A stretch of 64,000 bases of DNA. Origin: an uncultured Eubacterium sp. Lineage in GTDB: Bacteria > Bacillota > Clostridia > Lachnospirales > Lachnospiraceae. Shown here piece after piece: positions 1 to 9,232 of the stretch. Position 1 is the stretch's first letter. The number at the start of each line of letters is the position of its first letter. The position numbers and the translations under genes were made by a program. The stretch covers positions 266,880 through 330,879 of the forward strand of contig CAKRIZ010000001.1 in assembly GCA_934351445.1 (NCBI GenBank). Reading direction: 5' to 3'. The notes under the pieces are model-generated. The model saw nothing but the letters and a program-made list of their open reading frames with translations. It had not been told where the DNA came from and did no database searches.

Positions 1-1274
1 AACAGTGGAATAACGGTACCCGTCATGCTGGAGATCGTCATGGCTACCAGGAGTGCCAGACCTATACATCCGGAAATAGGAAATGCAGCCACTGCAGGCT
101 GTCCTTTTGCAATCATCAGATAACCACCAATAAATATAAAAGCGATACTGCCTAACAGCAGCCCGTTGGCCATGCCGACGCGCATCTCTTTCCACACAAG
201 ATATAACTTCTGTCTGCCCTCCAGATTCTCATCCATGAGCACACGCAGTGTCACAGCCAGCGACTGTGTACCGACATTACCGGACATACCCAGTGTCAAT
301 GACTGGAACGTCACAATCAGTGTCAGCTCCGACATGACATGTTCAAACAGACCTGTGATCGTCGACACACCCAGTCCCATGACAAATAAGATAATCAGCC
401 ACGGTACACGCTTTTTCATCGACTGTAGCAGAGATTCGTTCAGATCCTCCTCGGCAGTCAGACCTGCGAACATCGCATAATCCTCTCCCATTTCCTCATC
501 GACCATCTCGATGATATCATGGGCAGTTACGACACCGATGACGCGATTATCATTATCCAGTACCGGTATGGTATCTTCCGAATAATCTTTCAACTCTTCG
601 ATACAATCACTGATATTTTCCTTCGCATACACATATGGAAAAGAAGTCGCAATCAGATCTTCCAGTTCATCATGCTCACGTGCAACGATCAGGTCGTTCA
701 GGCTGAGTGCACCGTAAAAGGTACCATCACGGTTTACGACATACATCGTTGAGATATTATCATGATCTGCCGCCTGCTCAACCAGCGATTTCATCGCTTC
801 CTTAATAGAAAGATCCCGGCTGATCAGGATAAAATTGGTAGACATATAGCTGCCGATCTCATCCTCATCATAGGACGCGATGCGGTCAACATCTTTTTTT
901 GTCTCAATATCTAACAGCGCCTCTACCTGCAGACGCTCGTCCTCATCGAGTTCATCAAGAATATCACTGATCTCATCCGCATCCATTGATGCCATGATCT
1001 CAGCCAGTTTTTCCGGACTGATCTCCTGCATATAGCCTTTGATCTCATCCTCTTCCACATAGGAAAAGACTTCCGATATGCGCTCCGCGCTAAGCAGCAT
1101 AAACAATCGCTTGCGCGCATCTTTGTCCAGATGTTGCAGCAGCGATGCGATATCATTCTCATGATAATCATCCAACCGTTCGCGCAGTTCAGAAGGCTTG
1201 GCATCCGAATCAAGGATCGCTAACAGCTCCGCCTCATAATCCGGGCGCTCCGGCACAAATAATTCTTCTTCCAC
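1..1274 (-). CDS. mgtE: Magnesium transporter MgtE (3' end beyond window)
   Basis: Inner-membrane Mg2+ channel/transporter. The visible part (about 424 residues) has the cytosolic N domain of acidic helical repeats (LxxLDxD-type), a CBS pair, and then the start of the membrane domain with the GMSGNVGTQS-type signature seen across MgtE proteins. The last helices run off the left edge. The start is taken as GTG at 1274 because AGGAAAGGAG lies about 7 nt upstream; no ATG is better placed. In known MgtE proteins the N and CBS domains bind Mg2+ and gate the pore. I see no M-box riboswitch in the short upstream gap to the EAL gene, so the two may be co-transcribed. Confidence 0.93.
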   Translation of the reverse strand, partial: MEEELFVPERPDYEAELLAILDSDAKPSELRERLDDYHENDIASLLQHLDKDARKRLFMLLSAERISEVFSYVEEDEIKGYMQEISPEKLAEIMASMDADEISDILDELDEDERLQVEALLDIETKKDVDRIASYDEDEIGSYMSTNFILISRDLSIKEAMKSLVEQAADHDNISTMYVVNRDGTFYGALSLNDLIVAREHDELEDLIATSFPYVYAKENISDCIEELKDYSEDTIPVLDNDNRVIGVVTAHDIIEMVDEEMGEDYAMFAGLTAEEDLNESLLQSMKKRVPWLIILFVMGLGVSTITGLFEHVMSELTLIVTFQSLTLGMSGNVGTQSLAVTLRVLMDENLEGRQKLYLVWKEMRVGMANGLLLGSIAFIFIGGYLMIAKGQPAVAAFPISGCIGLALLVAMTISSMTGTVIPL

Positions 1275-1336
1275 GATTTTCTCCTTTCCTCTGAAATTAG
1301 TATCCGAAAAAAGGTCATAAATAAACCATCGTTTTT

Positions 1337-3217
1337 CTAATCCTGTGAATCATCCATATCCATACACTCTTTTGGCGGGTGATTGATAAAATCATCCAAC
1401 TCCTCAATCGGTATCGGTTTTGAATATCGATAACCCTGTAAATACTGCGCCTGCATGCCGATACAGCGTTTCTGATCAGGTGCAGTCTCAATTCCCTCAT
1501 ACAATAGCTGATATCCGATTGTATGAAACATACTTGACATACCCTCGACCAGATATTTAGACCGTTCACTATATCCGGACGAATCAACCAACGACTTATC
1601 AAATTTGATCACATCAATCGGCAGATTTGTAATATGCTCCAGATTGGAATAGCCGGTACCAAAATCATCGAGATAGATTTTAATTCCAAGATCCCTGAAT
1701 TTCTGCAGGATGTCCCTGATCTCATCCAGATGCTCCGCATTCAGGCTCTCTGTGATCTCAAACGCAATTCTGGCTCTGTCAAACCGATACGTTGACAGGA
1801 TTCCCATGACATCGTCATAAAATTCCTTTTTTGTGATCTCATACATAGAAAAGTTCACCGAAATCCGGTCTGGCTGATCATGCGCAGCCAGATAGCGGCA
1901 TACCTTATTCAATATGACTCTGGTCAGCGCATGGATATTCCCCTCCTGCTCAGCGATTGGAATAAATACATCCGGATAGATCATACCCAGATCCGGCAGT
2001 CTCAGACGCATCAATGACTCCGCTGTTGTAAATGCATGCCGGCGGACATCATAAATCGGCTGTCCATAGACCAATACCCTGTCGTCATTCAGATTGGCTT
2101 GATCAGCGATATCTGCCAGTTGTTTTTTTATAATCAGATAATCTTTAAAATCATCAATTTCCGCAGCTCCTGCCAGGAAAAAATCCTCATCATGCTTCCG
2201 CAGCAGATACCTGCAGAACTCTGTATACTCACTCATTTTCCGACAGGCATCGTTCGACGGTATGACCACCACACGGTGTGCCAGCTGATATCGCGTATGC
2301 AGCTCCTGAATTGTATGCTTCAGCGTACCGAGATATCTGTCAGAATTATAGATCATAACAAATATATCCTCTCCATAACGGAAAAGATAATCTGTATAAT
2401 CTGTCCGCTCCGCAAATGATTTAAAATCTTCAATCACGTTTGAATCCGATTCAATACGCGCAAAATTATTAAGTCTGATATAAACAAAATAAAATTGGCT
2501 GTGATGCCTGGTCAGCTCTGCCACCCTGCCTCTCAGCGCCTCCCGATCTAACGCTCCATATGTCGAATTATAACTGTTACTGTGGAACAAAAATACAATC
2601 ACAAGTATCGGTATAAAATAAGTCAATGTCGTATAAGTATCCGTGTGACGCAGATACTGCAATACCGTCGTTGCCAGACAGATCCCAAAGCTAACTGACA
2701 CTGTATGGTAAATACGGTTAATAATAATTCTGTTTTCGTGTATAATCGTAGCAGCCAGAACCGGTATCGCCATCACATACCAGACCAGATACAGGCTTGT
2801 AATACTGCCGTTATGTACCGTGTTACCGTCAATATAAAAACCGATCTTCGTCTTTACAGACGTCAGTTCCAATATATAGAATAGCAGCACTGCCGCTCCA
2901 AGCGCATAATATGCTTTCTTATTTTTATAACCGACAAGGTCAAATACATACAGAATAAAAATGAGCAATTCCGTGATCAGACTGATCTGCTGCGCATTAT
3001 GTACCAGATACACAAGATTGTCATTGACAGAACCGACTCTTGGCAACAGATAATCATAAAAAAGCATGCTCAGTACACATGCATAGATCAAATTGCACAA
3101 TGCAAATTTGACAAAGAGTAATCTACGATTTCTCGGAACATAAACCATATTGATCACAAACAATACGATTGCACTCAATATCGCAACCGCCAGATCACAT
3201 ACATAACTATAATACAT
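1337..3217 (-). CDS. Membrane-bound EAL-domain c-di-GMP phosphodiesterase with degenerate GGDEF
   Basis: A 626-residue protein predicted to hydrolyse cyclic di-GMP. Residues 1-215 hold about six to eight hydrophobic segments forming a membrane sensor region. Residues 225-355 look like a GGDEF domain that has lost its signature (YGED at 281-284 instead of GGDEF), so cyclase activity is unlikely. Residues 375-620 are an EAL domain with the expected catalytic set: E400 (in ESL), N455, E488 of EITES, D517-D518 in LDDFGTGYS, K538, E574 and Q594. It should therefore be an active phosphodiesterase. It lies 62 nt upstream of mgtE on the same strand. The signal sensed is unknown. Confidence 0.88.
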   Translation of the reverse strand: MYYSYVCDLAVAILSAIVLFVINMVYVPRNRRLLFVKFALCNLIYACVLSMLFYDYLLPRVGSVNDNLVYLVHNAQQISLITELLIFILYVFDLVGYKNKKAYYALGAAVLLFYILELTSVKTKIGFYIDGNTVHNGSITSLYLVWYVMAIPVLAATIIHENRIIINRIYHTVSVSFGICLATTVLQYLRHTDTYTTLTYFIPILVIVFLFHSNSYNSTYGALDREALRGRVAELTRHHSQFYFVYIRLNNFARIESDSNVIEDFKSFAERTDYTDYLFRYGEDIFVMIYNSDRYLGTLKHTIQELHTRYQLAHRVVVIPSNDACRKMSEYTEFCRYLLRKHDEDFFLAGAAEIDDFKDYLIIKKQLADIADQANLNDDRVLVYGQPIYDVRRHAFTTAESLMRLRLPDLGMIYPDVFIPIAEQEGNIHALTRVILNKVCRYLAAHDQPDRISVNFSMYEITKKEFYDDVMGILSTYRFDRARIAFEITESLNAEHLDEIRDILQKFRDLGIKIYLDDFGTGYSNLEHITNLPIDVIKFDKSLVDSSGYSERSKYLVEGMSSMFHTIGYQLLYEGIETAPDQKRCIGMQAQYLQGYRYSKPIPIEELDDFINHPPKECMDMDDSQD

Positions 3218-3230
3218 CGTTCATTCCCTA

Positions 3231-3268
3231 TAAAAATGAACAGCTCCGCTAAATCCGGAGCTGCTCAT
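3231..3268 (-). terminator. Intrinsic terminator of the secreted DUF6612-like gene
   Basis: On the minus strand a GC-rich stem (AGCAGCTCCG with CGGAGCTGTT, loop about 5 nt) is followed by ATTTTTA. It sits just after the stop at 3280 and before the EAL gene start at 3217. Confidence 0.85.
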
Positions 3269-3279
3269 AGTGCGATTTT

Positions 3280-4098
3280 CTATTTACAAGCCTTCGGAAT
3301 CGTGAAATTAGTTGCATTATTGAAATTTGAATAAGTTGCTGTAGAAATCGCCTTTGAATATTCTACACTCACATCCTCCGTACCTAATGACTGATACAGA
3401 ATCGGCAGGTAGCTGTTTAAGAAGTCTGTCATATCTGTAGACACCTTAACCGGCAGATAAGTCTTACGATCTACCCAGAGCGTTGCCTTGACAGGCTTTA
3501 ATGCTGAATAATCAATCTCGGTATCATCAGCTGTGCTGCCCAGACCTGCTGCGGCAAGTACTTCTCCCAGATCTGCACCAGAGACCTCTGCTGAGATCTG
3601 AATCGTACTGATCTTATTTACCTTCACGTTCTTCTTTACGATCTTTGCATTAGAGTAATTCTCAATCTCCATACCATTCAAATCGTCTACCATACCGGTC
3701 ATATTCATCTTCTCATATTTAGAGCCATCCGTAGAGGTATACGCGTAGATCTTACCCTTTGCATTCTGCTTCACATATGTTATAGTCTTTGTCTTGCCGT
3801 CAAGCCCGGCACCTTTAATCGTCGTTGTTGTCACAGACTTTGATTTCATCGGATCCACAAATACAATCTGATTTGAAACTGCCTTTGTGTTGAGCTTCTG
3901 ACCATCTGTCGTTGCATTCTGTACAACATTGGTTTTCACCTCATAGGACGCTGCCTTATTCGCCGCCTTTGTCATCTTGTTCAGGTACTGATCGGCTGTG
4001 AGTGACGCTGCACCCGCAGGGACAACATTTGCAAATGTTGCGATCACCATGACAGCGGTCAGCACAGCCGCCATCACACGCTTCTTCATGCTCTTCAT
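3280..4098 (-). CDS. Secreted protein of the DUF6612/LppX-like fold
   Basis: A 272-residue exported protein of unknown function. It begins with a clear signal peptide (MKSMKKR, hydrophobic core, AGA-A cleavage region near residue 30) and has no lipobox cysteine. The rest is polar and beta-rich, with the pattern DQYLNKM...ASYEVKT, VDRKTYLPVKVS and VEYSKA, which resembles small exported proteins annotated DUF6612 or LppX/LprG-like in Clostridia; this family call is from recall, not a search. It has its own terminator downstream and stands alone between the EAL gene and the tRNA. Lysine and threonine richness is typical of exported proteins of Gram-positive anaerobes. Confidence 0.7.
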   Translation of the reverse strand: MKSMKKRVMAAVLTAVMVIATFANVVPAGAASLTADQYLNKMTKAANKAASYEVKTNVVQNATTDGQKLNTKAVSNQIVFVDPMKSKSVTTTTIKGAGLDGKTKTITYVKQNAKGKIYAYTSTDGSKYEKMNMTGMVDDLNGMEIENYSNAKIVKKNVKVNKISTIQISAEVSGADLGEVLAAAGLGSTADDTEIDYSALKPVKATLWVDRKTYLPVKVSTDMTDFLNSYLPILYQSLGTEDVSVEYSKAISTATYSNFNNATNFTIPKACK

Positions 4099-4201
4099 AA
4101 ATATTTCCTCCTTGTATGCTGCCTGTTGGCTTCGTTATTTATTTATCATATCATTTTAAGGAAATAATTACAATCAAATTAGCACTTTATCACTCAATTT
4201 G

Positions 4202-4229
4202 AATAAAAAAGAGTCGCGAGCGACTCTTT
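4202..4229 (-). terminator. Hairpin with T-run downstream of the tRNA-Thr region
   Basis: Minus strand stem AAAGAGTCG/CGACTCTTT with a CTCG loop followed by TTTTTATT. It follows repeat A1 and could back up termination of the tRNA transcript; no gene lies between it and the tRNA. Confidence 0.7.
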
Positions 4230-4252
4230 CGCGCCCGAGCGGTATGCGCAGC

Positions 4253-4326
4253 ATATACTTCATTTCCGCGAGGTGCGCATCCTTGCGGAGCATTTTATGT
4301 GATAGGAATTTCCTATCACATAAAAA
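4253..4326. repeat. Dispersed palindromic repeat A, copy 1
   Basis: A GC-rich lead ending in CCTTGCGGAGC is followed by a near-perfect 33-bp palindrome (4293-4325; half-site TTTTATGTGATAGGAA). The same palindrome recurs identically at 16462-16494, in half form at 22922-22950 and degenerate at 36978-37012. It resembles REP/BIME-type intergenic units. Here it lies directly downstream of the tRNA-Thr terminator. Confidence 0.8.
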
Positions 4327-4356
4327 AAATAACCAGAGCATCTACTCTGATTATTC
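4322..4356 (-). terminator. Terminator of tRNA-Thr
   Basis: Minus strand ATAATCAGAG/CTCTGGTTAT stem with a 6-nt loop and a run of at least seven T, 20 nt after the tRNA 3' end. Confidence 0.85.
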
Positions 4357-4375
4357 CTATAATATCTAAAATAAA

Positions 4376-4448
4376 AGCTGCCGACGGGAATCGGACCCGT
4401 GACCTCCGCACTACCAATGCGACGCTCTACCGCCTGAGCCACGGCAGC
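4376..4448 (-). tRNA. tRNA-Thr (anticodon GGU)
   Basis: Folds as a complete 73-nt cloverleaf: acceptor GCTGCCG/CGGCAGC, D-arm with GGCTCAGGCGGTAGAGC, anticodon loop TTGGTAG (anticodon GGT, reads ACC), T-arm GGGTCCGATTCCC and a U discriminator. No CCA is encoded. It follows the purine operon on the same strand. Confidence 0.95.
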
Positions 4449-4530
4449 CTGTTGAAGCACTCAACGAATAATAATATACTATAACATCGAATGCTTGTCA
4501 ACCAGAATTTCTAATTTTTTTACATATTTT

Positions 4531-5316
4531 TTATGCCTGCTCTGTAGGCTTCAGATAAACCGCCATTCGGTTTGTATTTCCGAAATTGCGGAACGCGATA
4601 TAGGCATCGCTCGTCTGACCTTCCGCTGTGTCCTGTTCGGTCTGTCCTGATGAATTTTCCTTTTGTTCATCCATACGCAGTGTCAGCCGTTCCAGAAACA
4701 GCTGCAGGAATGCTTCATAATCTTCTCTCGTGAAAAGCTCACGAAGCGCATCGGTTACAGACGTATCGGTCTGCGTCTCACCGGTTATCACATTTGCCCT
4801 GTTCTCCGGGATCTCCACACCACCATCCTGCAGATAACCGAGGATCTTGGTCACATAATTTTGTGTCTCCTCAAACGGCGGTATGCCACCGTATTTATCT
4901 ACGTTTCCGCTGCCCGCATTATAGGCCGCCAGTGCATAAGAAACATTCCCATTATATTTATCAAGAAGTGAAGCGATATATTTCGCTCCACCCATGATAT
5001 TCTGTTCCGGGTCGTATGCATCTGTGACCCCCAGGCTTTTCGCGGTCGCAGGCATCAGCTGCATGATACCCATTGCCCCACTCTTGCTCGTCGCATTCGG
5101 GTCAAATTCCGATTCCGCCTTCGCCATTGCCTTCAGCAAGGATTTATCTACACCATAGGTATCCGCCGCCTTTTGGAAGATCTGTTCCAGCGGCTGTGTT
5201 TTCTCCATCTCCTGAGACAACGCGGATGAAAAGCCCGTTCCTTCTGCTGCCGTCCCATCCGTATCGATCGTTGTGGTCACAACACCGTTCGCATCTGTCA
5301 CAGACGTTATCTTCAT
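4531..5316 (-). CDS. Lytic transglycosylase (SLT domain) without signal peptide
   Basis: A 261-residue protein predicted to cleave peptidoglycan glycan strands. Residues about 42-160 form a Slt/GEWL domain: the catalytic glutamate is in KAESEFDPNA, followed by SGAMGIMQLMP, and the C-terminal motif ALAAYNAGSGNVDKYGG. The flanking regions are polar and look disordered. There is no Sec signal peptide or membrane segment at the N-terminus, so export would need another route (flagellar-type secretion is one possibility; no flagellar genes are visible here). The start is 10 nt after the purB stop, so it is probably the last gene of purC-purF-purB. Confidence 0.88.
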   Translation of the reverse strand: MKITSVTDANGVVTTTIDTDGTAAEGTGFSSALSQEMEKTQPLEQIFQKAADTYGVDKSLLKAMAKAESEFDPNATSKSGAMGIMQLMPATAKSLGVTDAYDPEQNIMGGAKYIASLLDKYNGNVSYALAAYNAGSGNVDKYGGIPPFEETQNYVTKILGYLQDGGVEIPENRANVITGETQTDTSVTDALRELFTREDYEAFLQLFLERLTLRMDEQKENSSGQTEQDTAEGQTSDAYIAFRNFGNTNRMAVYLKPTEQA

Positions 5317-5326
5317 ACATTTCCTC

Positions 5327-6766
5327 CTATACGTTGATCTCCGCTGTCATTCCAAGTAAATCCCTGTTCTCATCCAGTATCGGCTGAATGACATTTTTCA
5401 GGAACTGGTTCACCTGATACTCTGCACGTCCTGTATACTTTGCAGGATCCATATTCTCCTGCAGTTCTTCCAGTGTCAGTCCAAAGGAAGGATCTGCGGC
5501 AATCAGCTCGAGCAGGTCATTATCCTTACCTTCTGCCTTCACATGTCTGCCTGCCTCCATAGAAAGCTGGCGGATCTTCTCATGCAGCTCCTGGCGGTCT
5601 CCGCCCTTCTTTACTGCATCCATCATGATGTTCTCTGTCGCCATAAACGGCAGTTCACTCATCAACCGTTTGGTGATCACCTTATCATATACCACCAATC
5701 CGTCTACAACATTCAGACACAGATCCAGAATACCGTCGATCGCTAAGAATCCCTCCGGAATGCTCAGACGTTTATTGGCAGAATCGTCCAGTGTACGCTC
5801 AAACCACTGTGTAGCCGAGGTAATAGCCGGATTCAACGCATCTATCATCACATACCGTGACAGTGATGCAATACGTTCACTACGCATCGGATTGCGCTTG
5901 TATGCCATTGCAGAAGATCCGATCTGATTTTTTTCAAAGGGTTCCTCAATCTCCTTTAAATGCTGCAGCAGACGGATATCATTAGAAAATTTATGGGCGC
6001 TGGCTGCGATACCTGCGAGCACATTTGCAACCCTCGTATCGACCTTTCTCGAATAAGTCTGTCCTGATACCGGATAACAGCTCTCAAATCCCATCTTTTT
6101 CGCGATCATCGGGTCGATCTGATCAATCGTCTCATCGTTGCCGTCAAACAGTTCCTTGAAGCTCGCCTGTGTTCCGGTCGTTCCCTTAGAGCCAAGCAGC
6201 TTCAGGCTGCCAAGTACATAATCCAGATCTTCGAGATCCATGGAAAACTCCTGCATCCACAGCGTCGCGCGCTTACCTACGGTCGTCGGCTGAGCCGGCT
6301 GAAAATGTGTAAATGCCAATGTCGGCAGTGCCTTGTACTGATCTGCAAATTTTGCAAGTTCTGCCAATACATTGATCAATTTTTTACGGACAAGCTTTAA
6401 TGCTTCTGCCATAACAATAATATCGGTATTATCTCCGACATAGCAGGATGTCGCGCCGAGATGAATAATACCCTTTGCTTTTGGGCATTGCTGTCCATAA
6501 GCATAGACATGGCTCATCACATCATGACGGACGAGTTTTTCACGTTCTCTTGCCACATCATAATTGATGTCATCTTTGTGTGCTTTTAACTCATCAATCT
6601 GCTCCTGCGTGATATCCAGACCAAGCTCCTTCTCCGTCTCTGCAAGTGCAATCCAGAGTCTGCGCCAGGTGCGGAACTTCATATCCTGCGAAAAAATGTA
6701 CTGCATTTCCTTGCTGGCATAGCGCTCAGACAGCGGGCTTGTATATCTATCTGTATTCATGTTCAT
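5327..6766 (-). CDS. purB: Adenylosuccinate lyase
   Basis: Catalyses two steps of purine synthesis: SAICAR to AICAR plus fumarate, and adenylosuccinate to AMP plus fumarate. The 479 residues match full length for the long clostridial form. The fumarase/aspartase signature is present as GSSAMAYKRNPMRSERI, with the conserved early HxGATSC segment (HLGATSCYVGDN) and LAFTHFQPAQPTT. Acts as a soluble tetramer in the family. It lies 14 nt downstream of purF and 10 nt upstream of the SLT gene, indicating one transcript. Confidence 0.97.
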   Translation of the reverse strand: MNMNTDRYTSPLSERYASKEMQYIFSQDMKFRTWRRLWIALAETEKELGLDITQEQIDELKAHKDDINYDVAREREKLVRHDVMSHVYAYGQQCPKAKGIIHLGATSCYVGDNTDIIVMAEALKLVRKKLINVLAELAKFADQYKALPTLAFTHFQPAQPTTVGKRATLWMQEFSMDLEDLDYVLGSLKLLGSKGTTGTQASFKELFDGNDETIDQIDPMIAKKMGFESCYPVSGQTYSRKVDTRVANVLAGIAASAHKFSNDIRLLQHLKEIEEPFEKNQIGSSAMAYKRNPMRSERIASLSRYVMIDALNPAITSATQWFERTLDDSANKRLSIPEGFLAIDGILDLCLNVVDGLVVYDKVITKRLMSELPFMATENIMMDAVKKGGDRQELHEKIRQLSMEAGRHVKAEGKDNDLLELIAADPSFGLTLEELQENMDPAKYTGRAEYQVNQFLKNVIQPILDENRDLLGMTAEINV

Positions 6767-6780
6767 TCTCCCTTGTATTT

Positions 6781-8229
6781 TTATTTTGTATAATCTCCAC
6801 GTATGTCATCAACCGGCGGCTTCAGCGGATATTTTCCGGTAAAACAGCCCTTGCAGATAGATAAACCGTCAACCATCTGCTCCAGGCGGTCAATCTCCAG
6901 ATAACCGAGACTATCCGCTCCGATCACTTCCCGGATCTGTTCAATCGAACGGTTATAAGCGATGAGCTGCTCACGCACCGGTATATCTGTCCCAAAATAA
7001 CACGGCCATAAAAATGGTGGTGAACTGATGCGGACATGAACCTCTGTTGCACCTGCCTCGCGAAGCATATTGACAATACGGTTTGATGTCGTACCGCGCA
7101 CAATCGAATCATCGATCATGATCACACGCTTTCCAGCGACTGCTTCCTGCAGTGCGTTTAATTTGATCGCAACACTGCTCTCTCTGCTGCTCTGTGCCGG
7201 TTTGATAAAGGTACGTCCGACATAGCCGTTTTTCACAAATGCCATACCATACGGTATGCCGCTCTCCATCGAATAGCCCATCGCAGCTACATTACCCGAT
7301 TCAGGCACTCCGACAACCAGATCCGCGTCTACCGGCGAATCCTGTGCGAGGAAACGACCTGCCTTAATACGTGCCGCATATACGCTCTTTCCATCAATAT
7401 GGCTATCCGGACGCGCAAAATAGATATATTCAAAGATACATCTGGCATGTTGTTCCCTTGGCAGACAAAGCGTCTTATCTGACTGAATGCCATGCTCCGG
7501 TGATATCGTAACGATCTCTCCCGGCTCTACATCACGCACATACTCTGCGCCCAGCGTCTCCAGTGCACACGTCTCACTGGCGAGCATATATGCATGATCA
7601 CGTTTTCCGATCACAAGTGGTTTGAATCCAAACGGGTCACGCGCACCGACCAGCTTTCTCGGACTCATCACCACAAGTGCATAAGCACCCTTGATCCTGT
7701 CTGCCGCCCTGCGCACTGCCTCCTCTACCGTTTTTGACTTCAGACGCTCCCTGGCGATATAATAGGCGATCACCTCCGAATCAATCGTTGTCTGAAAAAT
7801 AGCTCCCGTATAGGCAAGCTCCCTGCGCAGTTCGTTGGCATTTATCAGATTACCGTTATGTGCCAGTCCGAGCGTTCCTTTTACATAATTGAGTACCAAT
7901 GGCTGTGCATTCTCTCTCGTGGATGCCCCCGCCGTCGAATAGCGCACATGTCCGACACCGATATCCCCTTTTAATTTTTCCAGTGATTCCGGATCAAACA
8001 CCTCATTGACCAGTCCCATATCCTTATGAACCAGTACTTTTCCTTTCGGTCCGTTTGTATCACTGACTGCGATACCACAGCTCTCCTGTCCGCGGTGCTG
8101 CAGTGCAAACAATCCGTAATAGATCGACGGAGCCACATCTGCGCCGTCAAAATCATACATGCCGAATACCCCGCATTCCTCATGCAGTTCATCGGCCGCC
8201 TGCTTTGTATATTCTGCCTGATTATTCAT
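6781..8229 (-). CDS. purF: Amidophosphoribosyltransferase
   Basis: First committed step of purine synthesis: PRPP plus glutamine to phosphoribosylamine. The start is placed at ATG 8229 (GGAG 8 nt upstream) rather than at an upstream ATG at 8250 without a site. This gives a short propeptide before the nucleophile C19 of CGVFG, as in Bacillus-type PurF that is processed to expose Cys. The iron-sulfur ligands of that subclass are visible: CIFEYIYF, PFLWPCYFG and CKGC. The PRPP loop is VIMIDDSIVRGTT. Gap to purC is 26 nt. Confidence 0.97.
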   Translation of the reverse strand: MNNQAEYTKQAADELHEECGVFGMYDFDGADVAPSIYYGLFALQHRGQESCGIAVSDTNGPKGKVLVHKDMGLVNEVFDPESLEKLKGDIGVGHVRYSTAGASTRENAQPLVLNYVKGTLGLAHNGNLINANELRRELAYTGAIFQTTIDSEVIAYYIARERLKSKTVEEAVRRAADRIKGAYALVVMSPRKLVGARDPFGFKPLVIGKRDHAYMLASETCALETLGAEYVRDVEPGEIVTISPEHGIQSDKTLCLPREQHARCIFEYIYFARPDSHIDGKSVYAARIKAGRFLAQDSPVDADLVVGVPESGNVAAMGYSMESGIPYGMAFVKNGYVGRTFIKPAQSSRESSVAIKLNALQEAVAGKRVIMIDDSIVRGTTSNRIVNMLREAGATEVHVRISSPPFLWPCYFGTDIPVREQLIAYNRSIEQIREVIGADSLGYLEIDRLEQMVDGLSICKGCFTGKYPLKPPVDDIRGDYTK

Positions 8230-8255
8230 GCCTGTTCTCCAATTATACATGTGGC

Positions 8256-9131
8256 TTATCGTGTAAACTGTGTTCCGGTCAGCAGCTCATATGCTTCCTT
8301 ATATTTTTCGATTGTCTTATTTACGACTTCATCCGGAAGCAGGAAATCATTATCCGGATTACTCTTTAACCAGTCTCTGACAAACTGCTTGTCAAAGGAC
8401 GGCTGTGATTTGCCGGGTTCATAGCCCTCTACCGGCCAGAAACGTGAGCTATCGGGGGTCAGCATCTCATCACCCAGTACCACACGACCGTTCTCATCCA
8501 AACCAAACTCGAACTTGGTATCAGCAATAATGATGCCGCGCTCCCTTGCGTAGGCAGCACACTTTTTATACAGATTCAGTGTTGCATCCTTGATCGCCGT
8601 CGCATACTCCTCTCCCTTTCCGGGATAGAGCTTCTCTAAGATCCCGACACTCTGCTCAAACGTAATATGCTCATCATGGTCTCCCAGATCAGCCTTTGTT
8701 GTCGGTGTATAGATCGGTTCCGGCAACTGATCGGATTCTTTCAGTCCTTCCGGTAATTGAATGCCACAGACTGTACCATTCTTCTGATAGCTCTCCCAAC
8801 CACTGCCCGTGATATAGCCGCGCACGATGCACTCGATCGGCAGCATCTGCAACTTTTTACACAACGTGCTGTTTCCACTGTACTGCGGCTGTCTGAAATA
8901 TTCCGGCATATCAGCAGGATCTACAGATATCAGATGATTCGGGATCACGTCTCTGGTGTAATCAAACCAGAACTTTGACATCTGTGTCAGGATCGCACCC
9001 TTGTCTGTGATCTTATTTTTTAAAATATTGTCAAATGCGGAAATACGATCTGTCGCAACCAGAATCAGTGTGTCCCCATTATCATAGACCTCTCTGACCT
9101 TTCCCTCTTTCATCGGCTGATACTCTTTCAT
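8256..9131 (-). CDS. purC: SAICAR synthetase
   Basis: ATP-dependent ligation of CAIR with aspartate to form SAICAR. The N-terminus MKEYQPMKEGKVREVY and the motifs VATDRISAFDN and IADTKFEFGLDENG are diagnostic. The start is set at ATG 9131 because GGAGG lies 7 nt upstream; the ATG at 9146 overlaps that site itself. About 291 residues, the larger form found in eukaryotes and many Clostridia. First gene of the purC-purF-purB-slt cluster. Confidence 0.96.
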   Translation of the reverse strand: MKEYQPMKEGKVREVYDNGDTLILVATDRISAFDNILKNKITDKGAILTQMSKFWFDYTRDVIPNHLISVDPADMPEYFRQPQYSGNSTLCKKLQMLPIECIVRGYITGSGWESYQKNGTVCGIQLPEGLKESDQLPEPIYTPTTKADLGDHDEHITFEQSVGILEKLYPGKGEEYATAIKDATLNLYKKCAAYARERGIIIADTKFEFGLDENGRVVLGDEMLTPDSSRFWPVEGYEPGKSQPSFDKQFVRDWLKSNPDNDFLLPDEVVNKTIEKYKEAYELLTGTQFTR

Positions 9132-9183
9132 TGCTTTGTCCTCCATGTATGTTTTTTGCTTTTATAGGTACACTTATATGTAC

Positions 9184-9222
9184 ACAAAGAAGCTCCGTGT
9201 ATCTACCGAAGCTTCTTTGCTT
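9184..9222 (-). terminator. Hairpin after gpmI
   Basis: A 12-13 bp stem (AAAGAAGCTTCGG with CGGAGCTTCTTT) between the gpmI stop and purC. The minus-strand tail is only moderately U-rich, while the plus strand has TTTTTC; it is a probable rather than certain terminator. Confidence 0.55.
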
Positions 9223-9232
9223 TTTCACCTTT

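Noticed and set aside
4260-4484. Open frames on both strands across the tRNA-Thr
   Set aside because: They translate the tRNA and its terminator; no homology or RBS.
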